Origin: Alistipes sp. | Lineage (GTDB): Bacteria; Bacteroidota; Bacteroidia; Bacteroidales; Rikenellaceae | NCBI GenBank assembly: GCA_017560305.1 | Contig: JAFYOF010000170.1 | Location: 1-26,584, forward strand | Length of the DNA: 26,584 nt | Direction of reading: 5' to 3' | In this document: positions 1 to 7,158 of the stretch, piece by piece | Layout of the letters: every line of letters begins with the position of its first letter | Numbering within the stretch: the stretch's first letter is position 1 | The notes under the pieces: generated by a model | What the model saw: the letters and a program-made list of their open reading frames with translations, nothing else | Database searches by the model: none | Told to the model about the DNA's origin: nothing | Position numbers and translations under genes: made by a program

Positions 1-1
1 A

Positions 2-1294
2 GCCGAGGAGGCTGTCAAGGTTATCAAGTCGGGTGACCACATCCATTTGAGCTCTGTTGCATCAGCACCACAGTGCTTGATTAAGGCTATGTGCGAGCGC
101 GGTCGTGCGGGCGAGTTGAAGGATGTTCACATCCACCACCTTCACACCGAGGGTCCAGCTCCATACTCTGAGCCAGAGTTCGAGGGCGTATTCCAGCTCG
201 ACTCATTCTTCGTGGGTGGCAATGTTCGTAAGACTACACAGGCAGGTTACGCTGACTACATCCCAGTATTCTTGAGCGAGACACAGCGTTTGTATCGTTG
301 CGGTGCTGTTCCTTGCAATGTGGCTATGATTCAGGTGTCACGCCCTGACAAGCACGGCTTCGTATCACTCGGTACATCAGTTGACGCTACTTTGGCTGCT
401 GTTGAGTGCGCTGACACAGTTATCGCAGTAGTAAACAAGTATGTTCCTCGTGCATTCGGTGACGCTATGATTCCTATGTCGAAGATTGACCTCTTCGTTG
501 AGGATGACCAGCCATTGGAGGAGGCTCACTTCACAGCTCCTAACGAGGTTGAGATTGCTATCGGTAAGCACTGTGCTGCCCTCATCGAGGATGGCGCTAC
601 TCTTCAGATGGGTATCGGTGCTATTCCAAACGCAGTATTGGCACAGTTGGGCGGTCACAAGAACCTCGGTATCCACACCGAGATGTTCGCTGACGGCGTA
701 TTGCCATTGGTACGCGCAGGCGTTATCAACGGCGAGGCAAAGAACATCGACAAGGGTAAGATGGTATCTACATTCTTGATGGGTTCTAACGATGTGTATA
801 ACTTCATCGACGACAACCCAGCAGTATTGATGAAGGATGTGGGCTACACCAACGACCCATACATCATCGCAAAGAACGACAAGGTTACAGCCATCAACTC
901 TGCATTGCAGATTGACCTCACAGGTCAGGTTTGCGCTGACTCACTCGGCCGCAAGTTCTACTCTGGCGTAGGTGGTCAGGTTGACTTCGTATATGGTGCC
1001 TCTTTGTCAAAGGGTGGTAAGGCTATCATCGCTATGCCATCTATCACAAACAAGGGCGTATCGAAGATTTGTGACACATTGATGCCAGGTGCTGGTGTTG
1101 TTACAACTCGTAGCCATATGCATTGGTTTGTAACCGAGAATGGTGCTGTTGATTTGTACGGCAAGAGCCTTCAGGAGCGCGCACGCCTCTTAATCTCTGT
1201 TGCTCACCCATCAGCACAGGAGGAGTTGGATCGTGCAGCATTCGAGCGCTACGGTTCACACCACCACTATATTAAAAGCTATATGGGCAAATAG
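2..1294 (+). CDS. Acetyl-CoA hydrolase / acyl-CoA:acetate CoA-transferase family (5' partial)
   Basis: The reading frame is open from base 2, so the start lies outside the window; a TTG at 47 is internal. The visible 431 residues match the acetyl-CoA hydrolase/4-hydroxybutyrate CoA-transferase family, cytosolic enzymes that move CoA between acyl groups and acetate or succinate. The segment GIHTEMFADG carries the Glu expected to form the glutamyl-CoA intermediate, and the glycine-rich QMGIGAIPNAV stretch before it is typical. The C-terminus (HPSAQEELDRAAFERYG, then a His-rich tail) is complete, so little is missing. In anaerobic Bacteroidales such enzymes serve acetate, succinate or butyrate production, but the acyl substrate cannot be read from sequence. 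It converges on korAB, another CoA-thioester enzyme, and ends in a hairpin terminator. Family confidence is high; exact substrate is low. Confidence 0.92.
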   Translation, partial: AEEAVKVIKSGDHIHLSSVASAPQCLIKAMCERGRAGELKDVHIHHLHTEGPAPYSEPEFEGVFQLDSFFVGGNVRKTTQAGYADYIPVFLSETQRLYRCGAVPCNVAMIQVSRPDKHGFVSLGTSVDATLAAVECADTVIAVVNKYVPRAFGDAMIPMSKIDLFVEDDQPLEEAHFTAPNEVEIAIGKHCAALIEDGATLQMGIGAIPNAVLAQLGGHKNLGIHTEMFADGVLPLVRAGVINGEAKNIDKGKMVSTFLMGSNDVYNFIDDNPAVLMKDVGYTNDPYIIAKNDKVTAINSALQIDLTGQVCADSLGRKFYSGVGGQVDFVYGASLSKGGKAIIAMPSITNKGVSKICDTLMPGAGVVTTRSHMHWFVTENGAVDLYGKSLQERARLLISVAHPSAQEELDRAAFERYGSHHHYIKSYMGK

Positions 1295-1318
1295 TCTATA
1301 ATAGGCTTTAATAGTTGA

Positions 1319-1360
1319 AGCAAGCACTTACCTTTTCTCGAGGTAGGTGCTTTGCTTTTA
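1319..1360 (+). terminator. Intrinsic terminator of the CoA-transferase gene
   Basis: An 11-bp stem (aagcacttacc / ggtaggtgctt, one G-U pair) with a 9-nt loop is followed by tgctttta. It lies about 25 nt after the stop codon of the plus-strand gene. Confidence 0.75.
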
Positions 1361-1390
1361 ATATTGTGGTGGTGTGTCCACCACAATATT
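1360..1390. repeat. Perfect 13-bp inverted repeat with 5-nt loop
   Basis: The arms aatattgtggtgg and ccaccacaatatt are perfect complements around tgtgt. It begins where the CoA-transferase terminator ends and has no T-tract of its own. Role unknown: extra 3'-end structure or a small palindromic repeat. Confidence 0.6.
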
Positions 1391-1405
1391 TACATTCCCT
1401 CTAAA

Positions 1406-1427
1406 TCCCCCTTTGGCAAAGGGGGAC
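1406..1427. repeat. Short C-run/G-run hairpin
   Basis: A stem of the form tccccctttggcaaaggggga lies in the gene-free stretch after the CoA-transferase gene. No coding sequence is visible around it. It is one of several small palindromic modules here. Confidence 0.45.
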
Positions 1428-1494
1428 TTTGGTCGCTGGCGCTCCGAATGAGGGTTATATGAACAAGTAATTCTTTGACCGCTTTTCATAAGCT

Positions 1495-1527
1495 AAAGCC
1501 TTCCATTGAGGAGGGCTTTTCTTTTTT
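1495..1527 (+). terminator. Terminator-like hairpin with T-tract
   Basis: The stem aaagccttcc / ggagggcttt (one G-U pair) with a 5-nt loop is followed by tcttttttact. No gene ends immediately before it, so it is a second, backup terminator or the end of an unseen small transcript. Confidence 0.5.
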
Positions 1528-1549
1528 ACTATAATATAAATGTCATTCC

Positions 1550-1589
1550 CCGACTTGCATAGCAAGGCGATGGGAATCTACCTTATATA
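1550..1589. repeat. 'gtcattcccc' palindromic intergenic repeat, copy 1
   Basis: It starts tgtcattccccgacttg and ends gatgggaatctacctta. The ends (attccc / gggaat) and the inner arms (cgacttgc / gcaaggcg) pair with one mismatch, so it is an imperfect palindrome. A near-identical copy lies at 6166-6213 and a diverged one at 4873-4950. Confidence 0.7.
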
Positions 1590-1604
1590 TATTTATTGGA
1601 GAGG

Positions 1605-1619
1605 CAGGCGTAAAGCCTG
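1605..1619. repeat. Short hairpin caggc-gtaaa-gcctg
   Basis: A 5-bp stem that recurs in nearly the same form (caggc-taaa-gcctg) at 6139-6152, each time close to a 'gtcattcccc' repeat and a G-run cruciform. It is a module of the same compound repeat. Confidence 0.45.
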
Positions 1620-1650
1620 TTTTATTTTTCACTTTGACGCGTAATGAATT

Positions 1651-1701
1651 TATCTAAAGTGGGTAGCGGGGGGGCGCTTTGCGCCATACCCACTTTAGAT
1701 A
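1651..1701. repeat. G-run cruciform element, copy 1
   Basis: A perfect 15-bp stem (tatctaaagtgggta / tacccactttagata) encloses gc, a run of seven G, and a nested hairpin ggcgc-ttt-gcgcc. The same plan with unrelated outer arms is found at 6085-6138. A further 6-bp hairpin (gcctcc-aaa-ggaggc) follows at once. Confidence 0.7.
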
Positions 1702-1744
1702 CGCCTCCAAAGGAGGCGCATTTGCGGCATATATTATTGTCTAT

Positions 1745-1776
1745 AATTTTGAATTCTAAATTTTGAATTTTGAATT
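1745..1776. repeat. TTTTGAATT repeat block, copy 1
   Basis: Runs of ttttgaatt with a gaattctaaa variant. Similar blocks stand at 6248-6273 and 24586-24622. Each sits at the edge of a gene, here just outside the korB terminator. Confidence 0.5.
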
Positions 1777-1781
1777 AAAGA

Positions 1782-1812
1782 AAAAGCCCACCCCGCAGGG
1801 TAGGCTTTCAAC
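1782..1812 (-). terminator. Intrinsic terminator of korAB
   Basis: Read on the minus strand, the stem aaagcctaccc / gggtgggcttt (one U-G pair) has a 4-nt loop and is followed by ttctttaa. It lies about 20 nt after the korB stop codon. Confidence 0.75.
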
Positions 1813-1832
1813 CGATTATTCAATAAGTAGCA

Positions 1833-2861
1833 TTAAATCTCCCAAGTCTCGCCCGAGCGCAGGAGGTCGTCCATACACTTGATCTTTGCAGACTCCTGTA
1901 CCTCCTTCACCTGCTCCTCGACCTTCACATCGTAGACATTCGCATCCTGCACATCGCGGATAACACCCACAGCCACTGGATACTCTGGCCACTTCATCGC
2001 CGCTAGCATCGAGTGGAGTGTTGTGTCCTCGGTGTGAGCATCGTGTGTGAGGATGTCATCCAATGTGTAGCCATCCTCGCCTACGGTCACCACCTTCAGG
2101 CGCATATCCTCAAACACCAGACCCTTGTTGTTGCCCTCGCCAAAGAGCATCTTCTCGCCGTGCTTGAGTGTGATGGTGTTCTTCAGGCGTGTCTGACGAT
2201 CGCCAGCAAATGATGCGTGTGTCTTGTCGTTGAAGATAACGCAGTTCACCAACGCCTCCACAACTGCCATTCCCTTGTGCTTCGCAGCCGCTACCAGACA
2301 ATCCTTTGTGAGCATCACCTCCATATCTATGGTGCGGGCAAAGAATGTACCCTTAGCGCCGATTACCAGCTCTCCTGGGTTGAATGGCTTCTCGATAGTG
2401 CCATAAGGCGAAGTCTTTGTAATCTTGCCGAGCTTTGTTGTTGGCGAGTACTGACCCTTTGTAAGACCATAAATCTCGTTGTTGAAGAGAATCATATTAA
2501 GGTCAATGTTGCGGCGGATAGCGTGGATGAAGTGGTTGCCACCGATAGCGAGCGAGTCGCCGTCACCCGAGCATACCCACACCGAGAGGTCAGGGTTTGC
2601 CACCTTGATACCCGTAGCAATGGCATTCGCACGACCGTGGATGGTGTGGAAGCCGAAGGTCTTCATATAGTAGATGAATCGTGACGAGCAGCCGATACCC
2701 GAAACGAAAGTAAACTTGTTGTGTGGAATGTCCAACGCATCAGCCACCTCGGGCATAGCGCGCTGCACAGCATTCAAAATTGCGTGGTCACCACATCCTG
2801 GGCACCACTTTACAATCTGGTCGCTCTTGAAATCTGCTGGTGTATATTTGTATTCTGCCAT
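1833..2861 (-). CDS. korB: 2-oxoacid:ferredoxin oxidoreductase, beta subunit (KorB type)
   Basis: Thiamine-diphosphate subunit of a ferredoxin-linked 2-oxoacid (probably 2-oxoglutarate) oxidoreductase: 2-oxoacid + CoA + oxidised ferredoxin gives acyl-CoA + CO2 + reduced ferredoxin, in the cytosol. At 342 aa it is the usual size. Residues 19-24 (WCPGCG) give two cysteines of the 4Fe-4S site; C58 and C207 fit as the other two. The ThDP/Mg motif runs from GDGDS at 100 to NNEIYG at 127. It starts 6 nt after the korA stop with GAGG just before the ATG, so the pair should be translated together. Substrate choice between 2-oxoglutarate and other oxoacids is inferred from close fit to KorB, not proven. 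Confidence 0.93.
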   Translation of the reverse strand: MAEYKYTPADFKSDQIVKWCPGCGDHAILNAVQRAMPEVADALDIPHNKFTFVSGIGCSSRFIYYMKTFGFHTIHGRANAIATGIKVANPDLSVWVCSGDGDSLAIGGNHFIHAIRRNIDLNMILFNNEIYGLTKGQYSPTTKLGKITKTSPYGTIEKPFNPGELVIGAKGTFFARTIDMEVMLTKDCLVAAAKHKGMAVVEALVNCVIFNDKTHASFAGDRQTRLKNTITLKHGEKMLFGEGNNKGLVFEDMRLKVVTVGEDGYTLDDILTHDAHTEDTTLHSMLAAMKWPEYPVAVGVIRDVQDANVYDVKVEEQVKEVQESAKIKCMDDLLRSGETWEI

Positions 2862-2867
2862 AGCCTC

Positions 2868-4706
2868 TTAAAGTAATGAGTTAAACTTATCCTTCAGCTC
2901 AACGATTGTAAATGGCTGACCCTCGGTTTTGTTATACTGCTCAAATGTGTAGTTCTGGAACAACTGACGCAGGTAAGATGCAAACTGACCCTCGTTGAGC
3001 TCGCAAACCACAATCTTCTTGTGACCCTTCAACAACTCCTCCACGCCGTGTGGCATAGGGTTCAGGTAGTTGAAGTGCAGCAGTGAGATGCTCTTGCCCT
3101 CCTCCTGAAGCTCTGACACAGCAGTCTGCAAGTGACCGCGTGTACCGCCCCAGCCGATAACGAGTACATCGGCATCCTTTGCACCCATAACCTCTGGAGT
3201 AGGCAACTCGTCAGCCACCAGCGCAACCTTCTTTGCGCGTGTGCGAGTCATCTCCTGATGGTTTGCTGGGTCGTATGAGATTGTACCCTTCAGGCAATCC
3301 TTCTCCAAACCACCGATGCGGTGCTCCAAGCCCTCCTTGCCTGGGAATGCCCAGCCGCGAGCCAATTTCTCGTTGCGGGCGTAAGGCATAAAGTCGCCCT
3401 CGCACTTATCAACGATAGGTGGGCAGATTGTAGGGTAGTCCGCCATTGATGGAATGCGCCAAGGCTCCGAGCCGTTAGCGATAAAGCCATCGGTTAAAAG
3501 GATTACAGGAGTCATATGTTCCATAGCGATCTTCGACGCCATAAATGCATAGTGGAAGCAGTCGCTTGGTGACGATGCCGCGATAACCACCGCTGGGCAC
3601 TCGCCGTTTCTGCCATAGAGAGCCTGCATAAGGTCACTCTGCTCGGTCTTTGTAGGCAGACCAGTAGAAGGACCACCACGCTGAACATCCACCACTACGA
3701 GTGGCAACTCAGCCATCACAGCCAAGCCCAACGCCTCGCTCTTGAGCGACAGACCAGGGCCAGATGTCGTTGTAACGGCAAAATTACCCGCATACGCCGC
3801 GCCGATTGATGTACAGATACCTGCAATCTCATCCTCCGCCTGCACGGTCTTTACGCCCAAATCCTTGCGCTTTGCAAGCTCCTCAAGGATAACAGTCGCA
3901 GGAGTGATAGGGTATGAGCCGCAGAAGAGTGGCAAGCCCGACTTCTCGCTCGCTGCGCAGAAGCCCCACGCAGTTGCTACATTACCGTTGATTGAGCGGT
4001 AGGTACCCTTCTCCAATGGAGCAGCCTCCACCTTGTATGTATTTGCGAACTGATGAGTGTTTGCCGCATAGTAGTAACCAGCGTCGATAGCGCGCTTGTT
4101 GGCCTCTGCTACGGCTGGGCTCTTCTTTGCAAACTTATCGTCGATATATCGCTTTGCGTAGTCCTCTGGTCGGTTGTAGATGTAGAAGCAGATACCGAGT
4201 GCAAACATATTCTTGCACTTCACCACCGACTTGTTGTCCAAGCCCATATCTGCCAGCGCCGCGCGTGTCATCGATGTGATGTCAGGAATAACCACATTGT
4301 AACCCTCCAGACCCAACTCCTCGATTGGGTTGAGTGTAGCGTAGCCCGCCTTCTTGATGTTGTCCTCGGTCATTGTGTCGCCGTCGATAATCACCGTAGC
4401 ATCCTTCTTCAGCCACTTGCGGTTAGCCTTCAATGCTGCTGGGTTCATCGCCACCAATACATCGCAGTAGTCGCCTGGGTTAGTCACCACGCCTGCGCCG
4501 ATGTGTACCTGAAAGCCCGATACGCCAGCCACAGTACCCTGTGGGGCACGAATTTCGGCAGGGTAGTCGGGGAATGTTGAGATTCCGTTTCCGATGAGTG
4601 CGGAAGTGTTCGAGAAGAGTGTACCTGTGAGCTGCATACCATCGCCCGAGTCGCCCGAGAAACGGATAACAACATCCTTCAACTCTTTCGCATTAAGATT
4701 CTCCAT
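2868..4706 (-). CDS. korA: 2-oxoacid:ferredoxin oxidoreductase, fused gamma-alpha subunit (KorA type)
   Basis: Partner of the beta subunit. The 612 residues hold an N-terminal gamma domain (about 10-195; FSGDSGDGMQ at 16-25, the CoA-contacting domain of the family) and an alpha domain from about 240. The alpha domain carries YPITPA at 265-270, the loop that faces the 2-oxoacid, and the GPGLSLKSEALG and RGGPSTGLPT blocks. The gamma-alpha fusion is the usual two-gene Kor layout. No ferredoxin-like delta domain is fused or adjacent, so electrons must leave to a separate ferredoxin. In Bacteroidales this enzyme links 2-oxoglutarate and succinyl-CoA in the branched TCA route. First gene of a two-gene operon; a -7-like element lies about 90 nt upstream. 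Confidence 0.93.
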   Translation of the reverse strand: MENLNAKELKDVVIRFSGDSGDGMQLTGTLFSNTSALIGNGISTFPDYPAEIRAPQGTVAGVSGFQVHIGAGVVTNPGDYCDVLVAMNPAALKANRKWLKKDATVIIDGDTMTEDNIKKAGYATLNPIEELGLEGYNVVIPDITSMTRAALADMGLDNKSVVKCKNMFALGICFYIYNRPEDYAKRYIDDKFAKKSPAVAEANKRAIDAGYYYAANTHQFANTYKVEAAPLEKGTYRSINGNVATAWGFCAASEKSGLPLFCGSYPITPATVILEELAKRKDLGVKTVQAEDEIAGICTSIGAAYAGNFAVTTTSGPGLSLKSEALGLAVMAELPLVVVDVQRGGPSTGLPTKTEQSDLMQALYGRNGECPAVVIAASSPSDCFHYAFMASKIAMEHMTPVILLTDGFIANGSEPWRIPSMADYPTICPPIVDKCEGDFMPYARNEKLARGWAFPGKEGLEHRIGGLEKDCLKGTISYDPANHQEMTRTRAKKVALVADELPTPEVMGAKDADVLVIGWGGTRGHLQTAVSELQEEGKSISLLHFNYLNPMPHGVEELLKGHKKIVVCELNEGQFASYLRQLFQNYTFEQYNKTEGQPFTIVELKDKFNSLL

Positions 4707-4765
4707 AAAATTGAATTTCTTATTTTGGTTAGTTTATTCTGTTTTCACTTGAAAAAGTGCGTCAC

Positions 4766-4799
4766 CACTCCTTTGGAGTGCTAACATTATACAAAGATA
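4766..4799 (-). promoter_or_regulatory. Candidate korAB promoter -7 element and leader hairpin
   Basis: On the minus strand TATCTTTG (4799-4792) fits the Bacteroidota -7 consensus TAnnTTTG; no good TTTG is found 19-21 nt upstream. The leader behind it contains the hairpin cactcc-ttt-ggagtg. The same tacaaagatata context precedes the LRR gene at 13506. Only the -7 is supported. Confidence 0.4.
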
Positions 4800-4872
4800 T
4801 AAGATTATTCGTGAAGTTGTCCTTTTGTGGGGCACTTTTTTGAATTATATCAAAAACAAATATCATTTAAAA

Positions 4873-4950
4873 TCGTCATTCCACATTTTCGTATCTCGTA
4901 ACATTTGAAAAAGGGGGTAGAGGTCAAACGAAAATGAATGGGATCTACCT
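4873..4950. repeat. Diverged 'gtcattcc' intergenic repeat, copy 3
   Basis: It begins cgtcattcc and ends atgggatctacct like the other copies, but the middle is replaced by about 60 other bases. These carry their own inverted repeat, cattttcgt at 4884-4892 and acgaaaatg at 4928-4936. It lies in the gene-free stretch between korA and the glycosidase gene; apart from this repeat and the two promoters I see nothing else there. Confidence 0.45.
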
Positions 4951-5030
4951 TTGTTGGATTGGCGGAAGAAGAGGGTAGCAATGTAAATTATTTTTTATTT
5001 TGAATAATCATCTAATTTCGCCCTTAACTC

Positions 5031-5061
5031 TTTGCCGTTGGATTTATTTTCCTTAACTTTG
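5031..5061 (+). promoter_or_regulatory. Bacteroidota-type promoter of the glycosidase-like gene
   Basis: TTTG at 5031-5034, exactly 19 nt, then TAACTTTG at 5054-5061: a full match to the TTTG/TAnnTTTG housekeeping consensus. It predicts a transcript start near 5068 and a leader of about 26 nt. Confidence 0.7.
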
Positions 5062-5093
5062 AACTACGCAATAACCTAAAAACAAATAAATCT

Positions 5094-6017
5094 ATGAAAC
5101 GAATTCTCTTTTTTGCTGTTGCCCTTTTCTGCGTGACAGCCTGCCAAAACCGCGAGTGGCCCGCTATTGTTCTGCCCGAGAACGAGCAGTGCTTCGATGA
5201 CCCAGTGACAAATGGAGCTGCCGATCCTGTGCTTATCTGGAACCACAAGAGCAACCAGTGGGTGATGTACTACACCCAGCGCCGTGCCAATATGCCAAAC
5301 CCTCAGGGTGTTGATTGGGCGCACGGCTGCAGTATCGGTATCGCAACTTCTCCCGATGGTAGCGAGTGGACTTACTATGGTGTGTGTCAGGGTGATAAGA
5401 TGCTCTCAAATACCGACCCCGAGAAGCGCCACACCTGGTGGGCTCCCGATGTATTTACCGACGAGAATGGTTTGTTCCATATGTTCGTGACCTATGTGCC
5501 AAACATCACAACCGACTGGAGCGGTCCTCGTGATATCCGCCACTACACCTCGGAGGATGGCTTTAATTGGGATTTTCAGTCAGTGCTTCCACTTGAGGCA
5601 GAGCGCTGCATTGACCCTTGCGTGAAGAAGATTGGCGACACTTGGTATCTGTGGTATAAGAACGAGTCTGTCGGCGGTTACACCTGGATGGCAAAGAGCC
5701 CCGATCTCTACACTTGGGAGGTTGTCGGCGAGATGACAAAGGATGTGGCTCACGAAGCACCTTATGTGTGGGAGTGGGATGGCAAGTATTGGATGATTGT
5801 TGACGCTTGGTCACACTACCGCCGCATCTATGTGTCAGAGGATGGCTTGAGTGGCTGGGAATTCTCATCTGAGATTTCTTCGTTTGCTCACCCTGCGGTC
5901 TATATCATCCAGGGTAAGCCTATCATCACTGGTCACCTCCACATCGATGGTCGTCATTCAGTCCTTCTGATGCACGAGTTGCAGTACGCCGATGGCAAAT
6001 TCTCAGTCAAGGAGTAA
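5094..6017 (+). CDS. Glycosidase-like five-bladed propeller lipoprotein (GH43/GH117-like)
   Basis: A 307-residue lipoprotein: residues 1-16 are a signal with lipobox VTAC and acylation at C17. The rest reads as a short GH43/117/130-type five-bladed beta-propeller with repeated W-x-x-Y/DG strands. Candidate catalytic residues by analogy with clan GH-F are D44 (GAADPV), D119 (WWAPD) or D174 (IDPCV), and E221 (HEAPYVW); H283 in TGHLH may be structural. It probably trims an arabinose-, xylose- or galactose-type glycan at the envelope, but the linkage cannot be told. There is no SusC/SusD pair or other carbohydrate gene next to it, so it is not in a visible PUL. It has its own promoter and terminator, hence is monocistronic. 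Confidence 0.8.
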   Translation: MKRILFFAVALFCVTACQNREWPAIVLPENEQCFDDPVTNGAADPVLIWNHKSNQWVMYYTQRRANMPNPQGVDWAHGCSIGIATSPDGSEWTYYGVCQGDKMLSNTDPEKRHTWWAPDVFTDENGLFHMFVTYVPNITTDWSGPRDIRHYTSEDGFNWDFQSVLPLEAERCIDPCVKKIGDTWYLWYKNESVGGYTWMAKSPDLYTWEVVGEMTKDVAHEAPYVWEWDGKYWMIVDAWSHYRRIYVSEDGLSGWEFSSEISSFAHPAVYIIQGKPIITGHLHIDGRHSVLLMHELQYADGKFSVKE

Positions 6018-6032
6018 GCTTTCTACCATACT

Positions 6033-6072
6033 AAAAATGGTTGCTTCCAATGCGGAGGCAACCATTTTTTTT
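6033..6072 (+). terminator. Intrinsic terminator of the glycosidase-like gene
   Basis: A 15-bp stem (aaaatggttgcttcc / ggaggcaaccatttt, one G-U pair) with a 5-nt loop followed by a run of T. It lies 15 nt after the stop codon. Confidence 0.85.
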
Positions 6073-6084
6073 ATTGATGAAAAT

Positions 6085-6138
6085 CATCTTCGGTGGCGGG
6101 GGGGGTGACGCGCAAAGCGCATTACGCCACCGAAGATG
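6085..6138. repeat. G-run cruciform element, copy 2
   Basis: A perfect 14-bp stem (catcttcggtggcg / cgccaccgaagatg) encloses a run of eight G (the first belongs to the arm), tgac and a nested hairpin gcgc-aaa-gcgc. Same architecture as 1651-1701 with different outer arms. Confidence 0.7.
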
Positions 6139-6165
6139 CAGGCTAAAGCCTGAATTATCTTATAT

Positions 6166-6213
6166 CGTCATTCCCCGACTTGCCTTGCAAGGCGATGGGA
6201 ATCTACCTTATAT
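6166..6213. repeat. 'gtcattcccc' palindromic intergenic repeat, copy 2
   Basis: It starts cgtcattccccgacttg and ends gatgggaatctacctta, nearly identical to 1550-1589. A second motif, gtcattgcgaggagggc, follows directly to about 6245 and contains the small hairpin gggc-aac-gccc. Confidence 0.7.
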
Positions 6214-6247
6214 GTCATTGCGAGGAGGGCAACGCCCGACAAAGTCT

Positions 6248-6273
6248 AATTTTGAATTTTGAATTTTGAATTC
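6248..6273. repeat. TTTTGAATT repeat block, copy 2
   Basis: Three to four head-to-tail ttttgaatt units just outside the stop codon of the exporter gene. Confidence 0.5.
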
Positions 6274-6279
6274 TCTCTT

Positions 6280-7155
6280 TTACCTCGCCTTCCTCTCCGC
6301 AAGATATACTCCCGCTAAAATCAGCACCGTGCCGACCATTGCCAGCGAGGTGATTCTCTCATCAAGTACCACCCACGCCGTTATCATTGCTACTATCGGG
6401 TTGATGTAAAGATAGTTCGTCGCATCCACCGCACCGAGGCGCTTGATAACGATGTTCCACGCCAGATAGCAACCCAGTGACGCCACCGCACCGAGATATG
6501 CGATATTTCCCCACACCATCGGTCTTGCCAGCATCTCCATCGTCACGCTCCACGGCTCAACGGCAAAGTAGGGCAGCAGCGTCAGCATTCCATAGAAAAA
6601 GACTTTGCGTGTAATCATCGCCGAGGAGTATCTGTCCTGCACTTTTGTGATTATTATGCTGTAGATCACCCATATAATCACCGCGCCAAAGGTTAAAATA
6701 TCACCTTTCGGATTGAGTTTTAGCACGAAGTTTCCATTCATCACCACCATCGCAACACCCACCAACGACATCAGCGAGTAGGCGTATAACTTTCTGCTTG
6801 CGCCCACGCCCTTGTTTATCAGGTTTACGGTGAGCATTGTCAGCAACGGTGTGGCGGCAATGATAATCGCCACATTCGACGCCTGCGTGTAAACGAGCGC
6901 CGTATTCTCCAGCAAGAAGTACAACGAGCCACCCGACACACCGAGCAGCACCATCAGCAACTCATCCTTCAGGTTGCCGCAAAACCACTCCTTGCGCTTT
7001 ATGAATGGCAGCATCATCACATAGGCCAGTATGAAGCGCAACATCATTATTGCAGCGGGCGACAAACCCTCCTGCAAAAGCAGTTTTGAACTGATGAATG
7101 TTGTGCCCCAGATGGCAGATGTGAGGATGGCTAAAATGTGAAAAAGCCTCTGCAT
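6280..7155 (-). CDS. DMT-superfamily EamA exporter
   Basis: A 291-residue inner-membrane protein with about ten hydrophobic segments arranged as two EamA repeats. The first has the WGTTFISSK signature near the N-terminus and ends around 140. The second runs from about 150, with the ILAGVYLAE-type ending expected of EamA. The family exports amino acids, metabolites or drugs by proton exchange; the substrate is not readable. The ATG is only 3 nt after the stop of the S24 repressor gene, so the two are almost surely co-transcribed, with the regulator first. I see no convincing terminator behind it, only repeats. Confidence 0.88.
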   Translation of the reverse strand: MQRLFHILAILTSAIWGTTFISSKLLLQEGLSPAAIMMLRFILAYVMMLPFIKRKEWFCGNLKDELLMVLLGVSGGSLYFLLENTALVYTQASNVAIIIAATPLLTMLTVNLINKGVGASRKLYAYSLMSLVGVAMVVMNGNFVLKLNPKGDILTFGAVIIWVIYSIIITKVQDRYSSAMITRKVFFYGMLTLLPYFAVEPWSVTMEMLARPMVWGNIAYLGAVASLGCYLAWNIVIKRLGAVDATNYLYINPIVAMITAWVVLDERITSLAMVGTVLILAGVYLAERKAR

Positions 7156-7158
7156 CGC

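Noticed and set aside
1361..1780. CRISPR-like array in the repeat-rich gap
   Set aside because: The repeats are different palindromic modules without regular spacing or equal-length spacers, and no cas genes are present.
4053..4580. 175-codon plus-strand frame inside korA
   Set aside because: Fully inside a well-conserved gene on the other strand; Cys/His/Val-rich shadow composition.
5094..6017. Polysaccharide utilisation locus
   Set aside because: No SusC/SusD pair, sensor or second carbohydrate enzyme lies near the single glycosidase-like gene.
6041..6262. 73-codon frame in the gap after the glycosidase-like gene
   Set aside because: It starts inside the terminator and runs through the G-run cruciform and other repeats.
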